A stretch of DNA of 64,000 nucleotides from Comamonadaceae bacterium UBA2121 (GTDB lineage: Bacteria; Pseudomonadota; Gammaproteobacteria; Burkholderiales; Burkholderiaceae_C): contig DCYB01000002.1 of NCBI GenBank assembly GCA_002331385.1, positions 62,001 to 126,000 on the forward strand, read 5' to 3'. Positions 44,858-54,876 of this stretch are shown here, piece by piece. Position 1 is the stretch's first letter, and each line of letters begins with the position of its first letter. A program made the translations under genes and the position numbers. The notes below the pieces were generated by a model. That model did no database searches. It saw only the letters and a program-made list of their open reading frames with translations, and was not told where the DNA came from.

Positions 44858-45946
44858 TCACACCGTTGCCACCGGCGTCACCGGGGATGCCACCGCGCCC
44901 GGCAGGCGCAATGGTGGTGCGGTCAACAGAAAGCGATGGCGGCCACGCTCACGCAGCCAGTGCGCCAGTGGCGTGAGATGCCACAACTCGCCCAGATGCA
45001 CGCCCAGCTTGAACAGGCAGTGCTCATGCAGCGGCAGCGCCGCGCAGCACGCGGGGCCCGCCTTTGCAGGAAAGGCTTCCACCGCGTAGTTGTCGGCCGC
45101 GATGGCGGCCAGTTGGCTGTCGGTGATCCATGCGAGCAGCTTCTCGTCGCGGCCATCGAGCACGGCACAGGCGTTGCCCAGCACGTCGTGATCGGGCTGC
45201 TTATGCATGCCCAGCACGCGTTCGGCAAATCCGGTGTGCAGGCACACCATGTCGCCCGGCTCTACGGTGACGCCGTCCTGCTGCATGATCTGCATGAGCA
45301 TGTCGTAGCCGACCACCGTGCGCGCGTCACCGAGGTGCGCGCGCAAATCGATCATCACGCCGCGCCCTTGCACGCCCGTGGAAGCCATGCCGTCGATGCC
45401 GAGCGGACCAGCCGACGACGTGCTGTGGGCCGAGCCCGGCGCTGCGGGCACGCCGCAGTCGCTCACATCGGAAGGCCCCACCACCTCGCGCCCGGCGCGA
45501 AAGCCGTTGTAGTACACGGCTTCCGGTAGACCATCGCCATTGGCATCGAACAGACCACCCGCATGCGCGAGTCCGTCCCACTGCGTGGAGTACTGCAGAT
45601 GCAGGATGGCCAGATCGTCCGACAGTACATCGGTGCGACCGGGGTCCAGCTCCGACAGCAGGCAGTTGAAATTCACCAGCCCTTTGCGCAACAAGGGACG
45701 CAGCACCGGCGGGTGGCGATTCGGATTGAGCGCATTGCCGCCGGGATAGTCCAGCGGCAGGCTCAGGGCAAAGCTCAGTCCCTCACGCACTTCGGCCACG
45801 CCCTGACGCACCTTTTCAGGCGTGAGCAGGTTCAGTCGACCCAGTTGGTCGTCCACACCAAAGTCGCCCCATGTCGATCCTTCAGGGCGCTGCTTCCAGC
45901 GCGGGTTGCCGGATGCTGCGCCTGTCGTTGCCTGCGTGTCTGCCAT
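44858..45946 (-). CDS. Cyclase family protein (kynurenine formamidase-like)
   Basis: 362 residues, longer than bacterial KynB (about 210) and closer to the fungal-type cyclases. Zinc-binding signature: STQWDGLAHAGGLF (the HxGTHxD equivalent is QWDGLAH), GRGVMIDLRAHLG and PGDMVCLHTGFAER, with HEHCLFKLGVHLGELWHL at the C-terminal active-site face. Such enzymes hydrolyse amides, lactones or cyclic compounds. Located upstream of the YciI gene in the pca-type run; substrate unknown. Confidence 0.85.
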   Translation of the reverse strand: MADTQATTGAASGNPRWKQRPEGSTWGDFGVDDQLGRLNLLTPEKVRQGVAEVREGLSFALSLPLDYPGGNALNPNRHPPVLRPLLRKGLVNFNCLLSELDPGRTDVLSDDLAILHLQYSTQWDGLAHAGGLFDANGDGLPEAVYYNGFRAGREVVGPSDVSDCGVPAAPGSAHSTSSAGPLGIDGMASTGVQGRGVMIDLRAHLGDARTVVGYDMLMQIMQQDGVTVEPGDMVCLHTGFAERVLGMHKQPDHDVLGNACAVLDGRDEKLLAWITDSQLAAIAADNYAVEAFPAKAGPACCAALPLHEHCLFKLGVHLGELWHLTPLAHWLRERGRHRFLLTAPPLRLPGAVASPVTPVATV

Positions 45947-45964
45947 CTCGCTGCCTCCTGATGT

Positions 45965-46765
45965 TCAAGCGCGCAGGAACTGTGCGAGGGCTTCGTCGAA
46001 CGCCGCAGGCGCCTCCAGATTGGAGAGATGGGACGCAGGCACCGCCACCAACGTGGCACCGGGAATGCGCTGCTGCATGAACTCGCCATCCGCCACCGTG
46101 GTGACGGGATCGGCGCTGCCTGCCACGATCAGTGTGGGCACGCTGATGCGCGCAATCTGGTCGCGCACGTCGGCACCGGCCAGCGCATCGCAGCAACCGG
46201 CATAGCCTTGGGGATCGACGTTGGCGATCCATGACTGCGCGCGTTGCACTACGGCGGGCTGCGCCTCGGTGAATGCGGCGGTGAACCAGCGCGAGGGTGA
46301 TGAATCGGCCAGTTCCTGCATGGCCGCCTTGCCCTTTTCGCGCACCATGGCGGCGCGGGTGTTCCATGCCTCGGGCGTGCCGATCTTGGCCGCGCTGTTG
46401 CACACGGCAATGCTGCGCATGCGCGCGCCCGCATTCAAGCCCAGCCACAGACCGGTGAAACCACCCATGGAGATGCCGCAGAAATGCGCTTTCTCGATCT
46501 GGAGTGCATCGAGTATCGCGACCACGTCACCGCCCAGCAGGTCGAAGCTGTACGCGCCTTCGGACACCACGCTGCCGCCATGGCCGCGCGTGTCGTAGCG
46601 CACGACGCGATAGTCCTTCGAGAAGCGCGCGGCTTGCGCGTCCCACATCTCCAGGGTCGTGCCCAAGGAGTTGGAAAACACCAGTGCCGGAGCGTCCTGT
46701 GGACCTTCGACACGCACGCGCAGGTTGCCGCCCTGTGCGGCGATGAATTGATCGTTCTGACTCAC
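45965..46765 (-). CDS. pcaD: 3-oxoadipate enol-lactonase
   Basis: Alpha/beta hydrolase converting 3-oxoadipate enol-lactone to 3-oxoadipate in the beta-ketoadipate pathway. 266 residues. Nucleophile elbow CGISMGGFTG, Asp in AGSADPVTTV, His in ASHLSNLEAP; early NSLGTTLEMWDAQ and YDTRGHGGS match PcaD. Between the cyclase and pcaF, consistent with that pathway. Confidence 0.93.
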   Translation of the reverse strand: MSQNDQFIAAQGGNLRVRVEGPQDAPALVFSNSLGTTLEMWDAQAARFSKDYRVVRYDTRGHGGSVVSEGAYSFDLLGGDVVAILDALQIEKAHFCGISMGGFTGLWLGLNAGARMRSIAVCNSAAKIGTPEAWNTRAAMVREKGKAAMQELADSSPSRWFTAAFTEAQPAVVQRAQSWIANVDPQGYAGCCDALAGADVRDQIARISVPTLIVAGSADPVTTVADGEFMQQRIPGATLVAVPASHLSNLEAPAAFDEALAQFLRA

Positions 46766-46829
46766 TCTGTCATTCCTTCCTTCGTGCCCGGCGAGCGACG
46801 CGATGCCACCCGCCAGCGCACAACATGCA

Positions 46830-48035
<1,206 letters not shown>

Positions 48036-48104
48036 GATGCAGGTGTCTCCGGTCAGATGAAGTGAAATGCCTATGCGGCAATGAAGCGTGGTCCGCCGCG
48101 GCGG

Positions 48105-48755
48105 TCAGGCAGCCTTGCGAATGGGCAGGCCCACCAGCTTTTCGAGTTCCGCGTGTTCGAGGCCCTCCACGGCGTCGATCAGCTCCAGCCCGTCGGGCGT
48201 GCAAGCCAGCGTGGCCAGGTCGGTGTAGATACGCTTGACGCAGCCGATACCGGTCAGCGGATAGGTGCACTCCTGGACGATCTTGCTCTCGCCCTTTTTG
48301 GTCAGCAGATCCATCATCACCCAGGTCTGCTTGGCACCAATGGCCAGATCCATCGCGCCGCCCACGGCGGGAATCGCGCCGGGCTCGCCCGTGCTCCAGT
48401 TGGCCAGGTCGCCCTTTGCAGACACCTGGAACGCGCCGAGCACGCAGATATCCAGATGGCCGCCGCGCATCATCGCGAAGCTGTCGGCGTGGTGAAAAAA
48501 CGCGCCGCCCGCAAGCAGCGTCACCGGCTGCTTGCCTGCGTTGATCAGGTCGTAGTCCTCCTTGCCGGCAGCGGGCGCGGGGCCCATGCCGAGAATGCCG
48601 TTCTCGCTTTGCAGGATGACTTCACGGCCTTCGGGAATGTGGTTGGCCACCTGTGTCGGCATGCCGATGCCGAGGTTCACATAGGCGCCGTCGTGGATGT
48701 CCTGCGCAACGCGGCGGGCCAGTTCATCCTTGGTGCGTTTCTGGTAATTGCTCAC
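48105..48755 (-). CDS. pcaJ: 3-oxoadipate CoA-transferase subunit B
   Basis: Transfers CoA from succinyl-CoA to 3-oxoadipate together with PcaI. 216 residues from GTG 48755 (VSNYQKRTKDELARRVAQD), preceded by AAAGGATCG. Catalytic Glu in ILQSENGILGMGP; GIGMPTQVANHIPEGREV before it; C-terminal TDLATLACTPDGLELIDA. An AtoA role on acetoacetate is the alternative, but the neighbours favour Pca. Confidence 0.93.
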   Translation of the reverse strand: MSNYQKRTKDELARRVAQDIHDGAYVNLGIGMPTQVANHIPEGREVILQSENGILGMGPAPAAGKEDYDLINAGKQPVTLLAGGAFFHHADSFAMMRGGHLDICVLGAFQVSAKGDLANWSTGEPGAIPAVGGAMDLAIGAKQTWVMMDLLTKKGESKIVQECTYPLTGIGCVKRIYTDLATLACTPDGLELIDAVEGLEHAELEKLVGLPIRKAA

Positions 48756-48799
48756 GGTTCGATCCTTTGCGGGTGTTTCGCTCTGATGGGTCACTGGCT

Positions 48800-49495
48800 T
48801 CACTGCTTGAAGCCGCCAGCCTGCGTGGCCACGCGATCGATCTTCACGATCTGGCTCACGAAAATGCCCGGCGTGACGATGGCCTCGGGATCGAGCTCGC
48901 CCAGCTCCACGATCTCATGCACCGAGGCGATGGTGCGCTTGGCCGCCGTCGCCATCACCGGGCCGAAGTTGCGCGCAGCCTTGCGATACGTGAGGTTGCC
49001 CCAGCGGTCGCCGGCTTCGGCCTTGATGAGTGCGACATCGCCGTAGATCGGATACTCCAGCACGTACTGGCGACCGTTGATCTCGCGCGTTTCCTTGCCC
49101 TTGGCGAGCTCGGTGCCGAATGCCGTGGGGCAGAAGAACGCGCCCACCCCCGCACCCGCCGCACGCAGGCGCTCGGCCAGATTGCCTTGCGGCACCAACT
49201 CCAGCTCCAGCTTGCCCGAGCGATACAGCTCGTCAAACACATAGCTGTCCGCCTGACGCGGAAAGCTGCACAGGATCTTGCGCACGCGGCCCGCCTTGAG
49301 CAGCGCCGCCAGACCGAAGTCGCCATTGCCTGCGTTGTTGTTCACCACCGTGAGGTCGCGCGCGCCCTGCTCGATGAGCCCGTCGATCAGCTCGCCGGGA
49401 ATGCCCGCCGTGCCGAAACCGCCAATCAAAACCGTGGCACCGTCCTTGACGCCTGTCAGGGCCGCAGCCACTGAATCTGCAATCTTGTTGATCAT
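48800..49495 (-). CDS. pcaI: 3-oxoadipate CoA-transferase subunit A
   Basis: 231 residues. CoA-binding loop VLIGGFGTAGIPGELIDGLI, then NNNAGNGDFGLAALL and FFCPTAFGTELAKGKETREI, as in SCOT-type alpha subunits. First gene of the minus-strand catabolic run; 44 bases ahead of pcaJ. Its 115-base divergent intergenic region with the IclR regulator contains the operator described separately. Confidence 0.94.
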   Translation of the reverse strand: MINKIADSVAAALTGVKDGATVLIGGFGTAGIPGELIDGLIEQGARDLTVVNNNAGNGDFGLAALLKAGRVRKILCSFPRQADSYVFDELYRSGKLELELVPQGNLAERLRAAGAGVGAFFCPTAFGTELAKGKETREINGRQYVLEYPIYGDVALIKAEAGDRWGNLTYRKAARNFGPVMATAAKRTIASVHEIVELGELDPEAIVTPGIFVSQIVKIDRVATQAGGFKQ

Positions 49496-49521
49496 GTCTT
49501 GTGGAATAAATGAAGAAGGAC

Positions 49522-49540
49522 GTCAGAAGCAGCTTCTGAC
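49522..49540. repeat. 19-base perfect palindrome in the pcaI leader
   Basis: GTCAGAAGC-A-GCTTCTGAC: nine-base arms around a single base, 27-45 bases before the pcaI start. It may form a hairpin in the pcaI leader or be a second operator. Confidence 0.65.
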
Positions 49541-49557
49541 CGCGAATGTCTCAAAAA

Positions 49558-49589
49558 TTGTTCGACATAAGAACAAATGTTCGTATAAT
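49558..49589. promoter_or_regulatory. Operator/promoter between pcaI and the IclR regulator
   Basis: TTGTTC (49558-49563) and GAACAA (49571-49576) form an inverted repeat; GAAC-AAAT-GTTC (49571-49582) forms a second that shares its left half; TGTTCG occurs as a direct repeat at 49559 and 49578. A palindrome plus a direct repeat is the geometry described for PcaU/PcaR/PobR operators. A perfect TATAAT (49584-49589) for the regulator gene abuts it, suggesting autoregulation. Confidence 0.75.
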
Positions 49590-49610
49590 GAATTTTAGGA
49601 TGGAACCGCC

Positions 49611-50414
49611 ATGACAGACAATCTAAAAACGGTAGGGGATAACCCTAGACCCGGGGACACTTACGTCCAATCTTTTGCCCGTGGTCTGGAAGTGATCCGC
49701 TCATTCAGTGCCTCAGCGCCGGAGCAGACACTCTCCGAAGTGGCCGCCCAAACCGGCCTCACCCGCGCCGGGGCGCGGCGCATCCTGCTCACGCTGCAAA
49801 CACTGGGATATGTCGAATCGGACGAGCGGCTGTTCCGCCTCACACCGAAGATCCTCGATCTCGGTTTTGCCTACCTCACCTCGATGCCCATCTGGGATCT
49901 GGCCGAGCCACTCATGGATGGGCTGGTGGAAAAAGTGCACGAATCCTGTTCTGCCGCCGTGCTGGACGATCTGGAAATCGTCTACGTCCTGCGCGTGCAC
50001 ACGCACAAGATCATGAGCACCAACCTCGCCGTCGGCTCGCGCCTGCCCGCGTTCTGGACCTCCCTCGGGCGTGTCCTCTTGGCCGCCCTGCCCGAAGACG
50101 AACTGCGCGCACGCCTGGCACGCCTGCCGCGCACCCAATTCACCGAACGCACCGCCACCGACGACGCCACCCTGCTCGCCCGCATCGCCGAAGCACGCGA
50201 ACAAGGCTGGTGCCTGCTCAACCAGGAACTGGAAGACGGCCTCACCTCCGTCGCCGCCCCCCTCAAAGACCGCGCGGGCCACACCATCGCCGCATTGAAC
50301 ATCAGTGGCCACTCCAACCGCACCAGCGTGGAGATGATGAAAACCGAACTACTCCCGCAACTCCTGCAAACATCGCAGGCAATCTCCCGCTTGCTGGTGA
50401 CGCGCAGAAGATGA
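49611..50414 (+). CDS. IclR-family regulator of the beta-ketoadipate cluster (PcaR/PcaU-like)
   Basis: 267 residues, start ATG 49611. Winged helix (about 20-80: FARGLEVIRSFSASAPEQTL, AQTGLTRAGARRILLTLQTL) and C-terminal ligand domain (about 90-265: SLGRVLLAALPEDELRARL, GWCLLNQELEDGLTSVAAPL). The FARGLEVIRSF opening and GAR recognition helix are those of the PcaR/PcaU/PobR group that responds to beta-ketoadipate or related acids. Divergent from pcaI. Confidence 0.93.
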   Translation: MTDNLKTVGDNPRPGDTYVQSFARGLEVIRSFSASAPEQTLSEVAAQTGLTRAGARRILLTLQTLGYVESDERLFRLTPKILDLGFAYLTSMPIWDLAEPLMDGLVEKVHESCSAAVLDDLEIVYVLRVHTHKIMSTNLAVGSRLPAFWTSLGRVLLAALPEDELRARLARLPRTQFTERTATDDATLLARIAEAREQGWCLLNQELEDGLTSVAAPLKDRAGHTIAALNISGHSNRTSVEMMKTELLPQLLQTSQAISRLLVTRRR

Positions 50415-51009
50415 TTGATGGGTGCGCTTCGGTCTAACCTGCATGCCAGGTTCCAGACCTTCGGCTCCTCATTCCAGGCTTCTCCGGCCAAACCATGACG
50501 GCCTTTTGCCCTCACCCGCCGCCAAGCCCTGAGGGTTGGCCTGCGAGCCTCCCTGCGCGCTGCAATCGCGAGATCAATGACGCCAGCGACACATTGCACG
50601 CGATAGCCGCCCCCACGTCTGGTGGTTCGGGAGGCGCATGGCGGTGAATACACATCCGCGCTGTCGCCCGGTTCGTGCCATTCCGTTGCCTATTTTTCAA
50701 GCAACAGTTAAGAGTTCTTTGTAAATCAATCACTTGCACGACCCATACAGTGCTTGTCCACACTTATCCACAAGCTTGCCCAGTGCCGGGAGGGATAACC
50801 TGATGCGAATTGCTTAGAAATTAAGCAGGGAGAAAGATATTCTTATGAATCAATGAGTTATCGATCTCATACAGGACTTGTGCGCACTTATCCACATGCT
50901 TGTGCAGCAAAATCCGGGATAAAGCGGGTGGTTGCGCAACGCGCGGTGAATTGCCATCCGGGAACTGCTTTGCAGGCAATGGCTTGGGTGGTCGTGCTAC
51001 GCTGGCGGG
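50415..51009. other. 595-base non-coding region with DnaA-box repeats
   Basis: No convincing gene on either strand. It carries two copies of a 40-base repeat (separate entry), an AT-rich stretch between them (about 50807-50867) and no tRNA-like structure. Confidence 0.6.
50744..50907. repeat. Two 40-bp direct repeats, each with a perfect DnaA box
   Basis: Units 50744-50783 and 50868-50907 match at 33 of 40 positions and are 124 bases apart. Each contains TTATCCACA (50764-50772 and 50888-50896), the consensus DnaA box, in the same orientation. Weaker GGGATAA-type sequences follow each copy. No dnaA, dnaN or gyrB is nearby, so this is more likely a DnaA-titration or regulatory site than the main origin. 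Confidence 0.8.
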
Positions 51010-51444
51010 ATGTTCAATCCGTCCCAAGCCGATGTGCGCCGCTTCTTCTGTGGCGCGCTTGCCAAGCAACAAGCCAACCAGCCCATGGAAGCCATCGAAA
51101 CGCTGGCAGCGCTGTGGATTGACGAGCATCCGGAATACCACGCCGATTTGTCCGACGTCGAGGCGGCGCTCAAGCGCAATTACGACGAGACGCCTGAGCA
51201 GACCAATCCGTTCCTGCACCTGTCGATGCATTTGTCGATCAGCGAGCAGTGCAGCATCGATCAGCCACGCGGCATCCGTCAGGCGGTGGAGTTGCTGTCC
51301 AAGCGACTCGACTCCCTGCACGACGCGCACCACGCGGCCATGGAGTGTCTGGGCACGATGTTGTGGGAGAGTCAGCGCTCAGGCCGTCCGCCCGATGGCG
51401 ACGCCTACGTGGCCGCGGTGCAGCGGCGCGCCACGCGGGACTGA
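51010..51444 (+). CDS. DUF1841-like conserved protein
   Basis: 144 residues. Starts MFNPSQADVRRFFCGALAKQ; later ALWIDEHPEYHADLSD, NPFLHLSMHLSISEQCSIDQ and DAHHAAMECLGTMLWE, the conserved core of DUF1841. Soluble, no catalytic motif obvious. Convergent with the universal stress gene. Confidence 0.88.
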   Translation: MFNPSQADVRRFFCGALAKQQANQPMEAIETLAALWIDEHPEYHADLSDVEAALKRNYDETPEQTNPFLHLSMHLSISEQCSIDQPRGIRQAVELLSKRLDSLHDAHHAAMECLGTMLWESQRSGRPPDGDAYVAAVQRRATRD

Positions 51445-51470
51445 AGCGCCCCGCGTCTACCGCTCAAGCC

Positions 51471-51505
51471 CAGGTCCTCAGGTCCTCAGGCCCTCAGGCC
51501 GTCAG
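51471..51505. repeat. 8-bp tandem repeat, four copies, covering the usp stop codon
   Basis: CAGGTCCT, CAGGTCCT, CAGGCCCT, CAGGCCGT, then CAG. The third and fourth units contain the last codons and stop (51494-51496) of the universal stress gene on the minus strand. Confidence 0.75.
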
Positions 51506-52399
51506 TCGTTGCTCGCCCGGAAATGCCGAGCGGCGCGCTTTGGGCTCCTGCGGGCGGCGGCGCGAAGGCTGCGTGCTCACCAGCACGTCGCACGAGACCA
51601 TGCCCAGCAGGCGTTGCACCTGCGAGAGAAAGGTCTGGCGCTCGAGCCAACCGCTGCGCAGTTTGCCGACGACGAGCAGATCGGCGTGCGAGCGCTGCTG
51701 CTGCACCATCAATTGGCGCGCCATGTCGCGCGTGCCCAGATGCATGTCCACGCGGTTGCGGCGGGCGTCGAACGAATCGCGCACGCGCAGCCGGCGGCGA
51801 TTGGCGGGTGGGCGCGGCAGCACGTCTTTGTAGAGCGCGAGCGTGCTGGCATCGCACTCGGAGAGCATGGGCTGCTCGGTCGTGGGCGCCTGATACAGAT
51901 CGACCTGTGCGCTTTGCAGCAGGTGGCCGGCGTATTGCACGAGATGCTGCGAGGCACGTGATCCGTCGACCGAAATCATCATGCGCTCGTAGTGGTCCGG
52001 CGCGCGCTGCTGCACCACCAGCACCGGGCAACGGCTGTGGCGCAGGCAATAGGCGAGGGTCGAGCCTTGCCAGAAGCGGGTCCAGTCGCGCTCCATGCGG
52101 CGGCTGATGACGAGCAGATCGGCCCCCACGGCGGCCCACAGGGCGCGCTCGGCGACGGAGCCGCCATCTTCCGGCTGCCAGTCGCGCGTCTTGACGTCGA
52201 TCTGGTGCCGACGGGCGAGTTGTCGCGCACGCTGCTCAAGGCGTGCTTGCGGGCTGACGAATTGGGGATCAGGAGTTTCGTTGCCATAGACCAGGATCAG
52301 TTGGGCCTGATGTTTTGCAGCCAGCAGGGCGGCGCGATCCAGCGCATATTCAGCGTGCGTGGAAAAGTCGGTCAGCGCGGCAATGGTTTGAATTTTCAT
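51494..52399 (-). CDS. Tandem universal stress protein (UspA superfamily)
   Basis: 301 residues with two Usp-like halves. First half (1-145): IAALTDFSTHAEYALDRAA, VAERALWAAVGADLLVISRR and HSRCPVLVVQQ. Second half (about 150-275): MMISVDGSRASQHLVQYAGH, HADLLVVGKLRSG and SCDVLVSTQP. The glycine-rich ATP motif (G2xG9GS/T) is degenerate in both. Involved in stress survival; no operon partner. Confidence 0.9.
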   Translation of the reverse strand: MKIQTIAALTDFSTHAEYALDRAALLAAKHQAQLILVYGNETPDPQFVSPQARLEQRARQLARRHQIDVKTRDWQPEDGGSVAERALWAAVGADLLVISRRMERDWTRFWQGSTLAYCLRHSRCPVLVVQQRAPDHYERMMISVDGSRASQHLVQYAGHLLQSAQVDLYQAPTTEQPMLSECDASTLALYKDVLPRPPANRRRLRVRDSFDARRNRVDMHLGTRDMARQLMVQQQRSHADLLVVGKLRSGWLERQTFLSQVQRLLGMVSCDVLVSTQPSRRRPQEPKARRSAFPGEQRLTA

Positions 52400-52987
52400 G
52401 GTGGCAGATCTCCTCTAGTTGGTTTGCTTGTTGTCGTGGCAACAGCAGCCCGCGCGGGCGGGCCTGCGCAGGCTGGTTCAGTTCTGGCGTCATGCGTAGG
52501 GGAAGGGACAGTCCCTTAAGCCCGGATGGCACTGGTCTGAAGTGCGTTGCTGAAGTCGTCCTGAATGCAATGAATCAACGTTCATTACAAGCCTGTGTGG
52601 CGGCTGGTCCAGTGTGGACGAAGGATTCAGCGAGAGGGAGAGGGCTTGCCCGGCGATGCTGGTGATGACGCACTGGCGGGAACGCGATGGAGCGACCGCC
52701 GGGCTCAATAATCTGCGTCAGGCGCAGCTGGTCTCTTTACACCCATCCTTTGCCGGGCACGCGCACTCACCTGCGCGGCAGTGAGGCACTGCAGCAGCAA
52801 CGTGATGGCGGTGGGGGTATGGAGACACATGCTTATATTTTAAGCAATAGGAGTTTTCTTTGCAGTGAGCAGACCCGATGTCGCACTAAACTCTGCCAGT
52901 ATTGCGCAGGTGAGCGCTCACAAAACAACAACGGCGCGCGTTGAACGATCAACGCGCGCCGTCGCAAACAGGGGGCTAATGGCGCAA
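52400..52987. other. 588-base non-coding region upstream of usp and downstream of cytochrome c4
   Basis: No gene seen. It contains a perfect 15-base palindrome (AAGGGAC-A-GTCCCTT, 52503-52517), an inverted repeat AATGAA-N6-TTCATT (52569-52586) and the terminator of the cytochrome c4 gene. The first two could be operators for usp. Confidence 0.5.
52931..52962 (-). terminator. Intrinsic terminator of the cytochrome c4 gene
   Basis: A 14-base perfect stem, ACGGCGCGCGTTGA / TCAACGCGCGCCGT, with a four-base loop; on the minus strand it is followed by TTGTTGTTTTG. 26 bases after the gene stop. Confidence 0.85.
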
Positions 52988-53647
52988 TCAGCGGAAGCGC
53001 GATTCGGGCACGGTCTGCAATTCGCTGGGCAGCGAGCTGATGTAGCCCGCCAACGCGCGCAATTCGGCGTTGGTGAATTGCTTGGCCATGCCCGCCATGA
53101 TGGCGTTGGTGCGACCACCCACCGGGTTGTTCTCGATCTTGTACGAGTGCAGCGCGGCGTAGAGATAGTCCTTGTGCTGGCCCGCCAGCTTGGGATAGGA
53201 CGGGTCGATGGTCTTGGAGAAATTGTCTCCGTGGCAGGACACGCAAGCGCCCTTTTGCAGCAGCTGCGCCACTTGCGCATCGGGTTCGCGCGCCTTCTCC
53301 GGAATCGGCTTCAGTTCCTTGGTGTGCGCGGCATAGTACGCGGCGACGTCGGCAATGTCCTGCTCGGTCAGCGAGTCGGCAATGCTGCGCATCGTGGGAT
53401 GCTTGCGCTCGCCCTTCTTGTATTCGTTGAGCGCCGTGATGATGTATTTTTCGCTCTGACCGGAGATCATCGGTACGCGGTACACGGCAGGAAAAGTGGC
53501 CTGATAGCCGACGATGCCATGGCAGCCGATGCACATGGCGATCTTGCCTTCGCCCGCCTTTGCGTCTCCCTTGATCTCTTGAGCGTGAGTCAGACTCGTC
53601 GCAAATGCGACAGCCAGGCCAAATATCGTGGTGAACGTTCTATTCAT
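52988..53647 (-). CDS. Dihaem cytochrome c4
   Basis: Periplasmic electron carrier to terminal oxidases. 219 residues; signal peptide MNRTFTTIFGLAVAFATSLT-HA. Two CxxCH motifs (MCIGCHG, VSCHGD) one per domain, each with a distal Met (KHPTMRS, AIMAGMAKQF). It probably feeds the aa3-type oxidase encoded at 23-33 kb. Divergent from the MoxR gene. Confidence 0.93.
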   Translation of the reverse strand: MNRTFTTIFGLAVAFATSLTHAQEIKGDAKAGEGKIAMCIGCHGIVGYQATFPAVYRVPMISGQSEKYIITALNEYKKGERKHPTMRSIADSLTEQDIADVAAYYAAHTKELKPIPEKAREPDAQVAQLLQKGACVSCHGDNFSKTIDPSYPKLAGQHKDYLYAALHSYKIENNPVGGRTNAIMAGMAKQFTNAELRALAGYISSLPSELQTVPESRFR

Positions 53648-53774
53648 TTTCCGCGCACAATCTGTGTTGAGTGACTTGTCCCCGCGTCTCTTCTAGCGCA
53701 CTATGAAGGAGCAAGGCCATTATAGCCAGCCCCTGTCAAGCATCTTTATCAACGCTTTCCCTCAAATACGGCCC

Positions 53775-54629
53775 ATGAAATTCCAAGGTTCTCAGAATTA
53801 CGTCGCCACCCAGGATTTGAAGCTCGCTGTGAATGCCGCGATGACTCTGCAGCGCCCCTTGCTGGTTAAGGGCGAGCCCGGCACCGGCAAGACCATGCTC
53901 GCAGAAGAAGTGGCCAGCGAACTGGGTATGCCACTGTTGCAATGGCACATCAAATCGACCACCAAGGCCCAGCAAGGCCTGTATGAATACGACGCTGTCA
54001 GCCGCCTGCGTGACAGCCAGTTGAATGACGGCGAAAGCAGCCAGCGCGTCAAGGACATTCGCAACTACATCGTTCAGGGAGTGCTGTGGCAAGCCTTCAC
54101 GGCAGATGAGCCCGTGGCGCTGCTGATCGACGAGATCGACAAGGCCGACATCGAGTTCCCCAACGATCTGCTGCGCGAGCTCGACCGCATGGAGTTCTAT
54201 TGCTACGAAACGCGCGAGATGATCAAGGCCAAGCACCGCCCGCTGGTGTTCATCACCTCGAACAACGAGAAAGAACTGCCCGACGCCTTTCTGCGCCGCT
54301 GCTTCTTTCACTACATCAAGTTCCCCGACGCGGACACCATGCGCCAGATCGTGCATGTGCATTTCCCGACGCTCAAGAGCGAGCTGCTGACGGCGGCGAT
54401 GAAGACCTTCTTTGACATCCGCAATCTGCCCGGCCTGAAGAAGAAGCCCTCCACCAGCGAACTGATCGACTGGCTCAAGCTGCTCGTGGCCGAAGAGATT
54501 CCGCTGGAAGCCCTGCAAAGCGCGGACAACAAGGTGTCCGTGCCGCCCTTGGTGGGCGCGCTGCTGAAGAACGAGCAGGATGTGACGCTGTTTGAAAAGC
54601 TGGTTTTCATGAACCAGCGCAACCGCTGA
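53775..54629 (+). CDS. MoxR-family AAA+ ATPase
   Basis: 284 residues from ATG 53775 (MKFQGSQNYVATQDL); an upstream in-frame ATG (53703) adds unlikely sequence. Walker A GEPGTGKTMLAEEV, Walker B VALLIDEIDKAD, sensor 1 FITSNNEKELPDAFLRR. Chaperone-like partner of VWA proteins in metal-cofactor insertion (as in CoxD/CoxE or NorQ/NorD). Its VWA partner follows at 55103. Confidence 0.95.
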   Translation: MKFQGSQNYVATQDLKLAVNAAMTLQRPLLVKGEPGTGKTMLAEEVASELGMPLLQWHIKSTTKAQQGLYEYDAVSRLRDSQLNDGESSQRVKDIRNYIVQGVLWQAFTADEPVALLIDEIDKADIEFPNDLLRELDRMEFYCYETREMIKAKHRPLVFITSNNEKELPDAFLRRCFFHYIKFPDADTMRQIVHVHFPTLKSELLTAAMKTFFDIRNLPGLKKKPSTSELIDWLKLLVAEEIPLEALQSADNKVSVPPLVGALLKNEQDVTLFEKLVFMNQRNR

Positions 54630-54639
54630 GCACCGCACG

Positions 54640-54876
54640 ATGAGCACGTCACGACGCCTGCTCGTGGAGGGCGCCAGCGACGCCATCGGTTTTCTCGCGG
54701 GTGCGTTACTGGGCTATGGAATCGGCTACGTGCTGGGCCTGGACCTCTTTGCCGAAGGCTACGACACGCGCTCGATCTTCGCGATTGCGCTCGTAGGACT
54801 GGGCGGCGGCATCGGGTTGAACCTGGCACGGCGCTGGCGCTCGGCACGCGCGCCAGCCGCCCCCAAAAAGCAGTGA
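54640..54876 (+). CDS. Small membrane protein of unknown function
   Basis: 78 residues: AIGFLAGALLGYGIGYVLGL span, a short loop, a second span (IFAIALVGLGGGIGLNLAR) and a basic tail ending APAAPKKQ. It lies ten bases after the MoxR gene and is probably cotranscribed. The two glycine-zipper spans suggest self-association. No family recognised. Confidence 0.65.
   Translation: MSTSRRLLVEGASDAIGFLAGALLGYGIGYVLGLDLFAEGYDTRSIFAIALVGLGGGIGLNLARRWRSARAPAAPKKQ

Noticed and set aside
50415..51009. Main chromosomal origin (oriC)
   Set aside because: Two DnaA boxes are present, but dnaA, dnaN, gyrB, rpmH and a clear DUE with 13-mers are absent.
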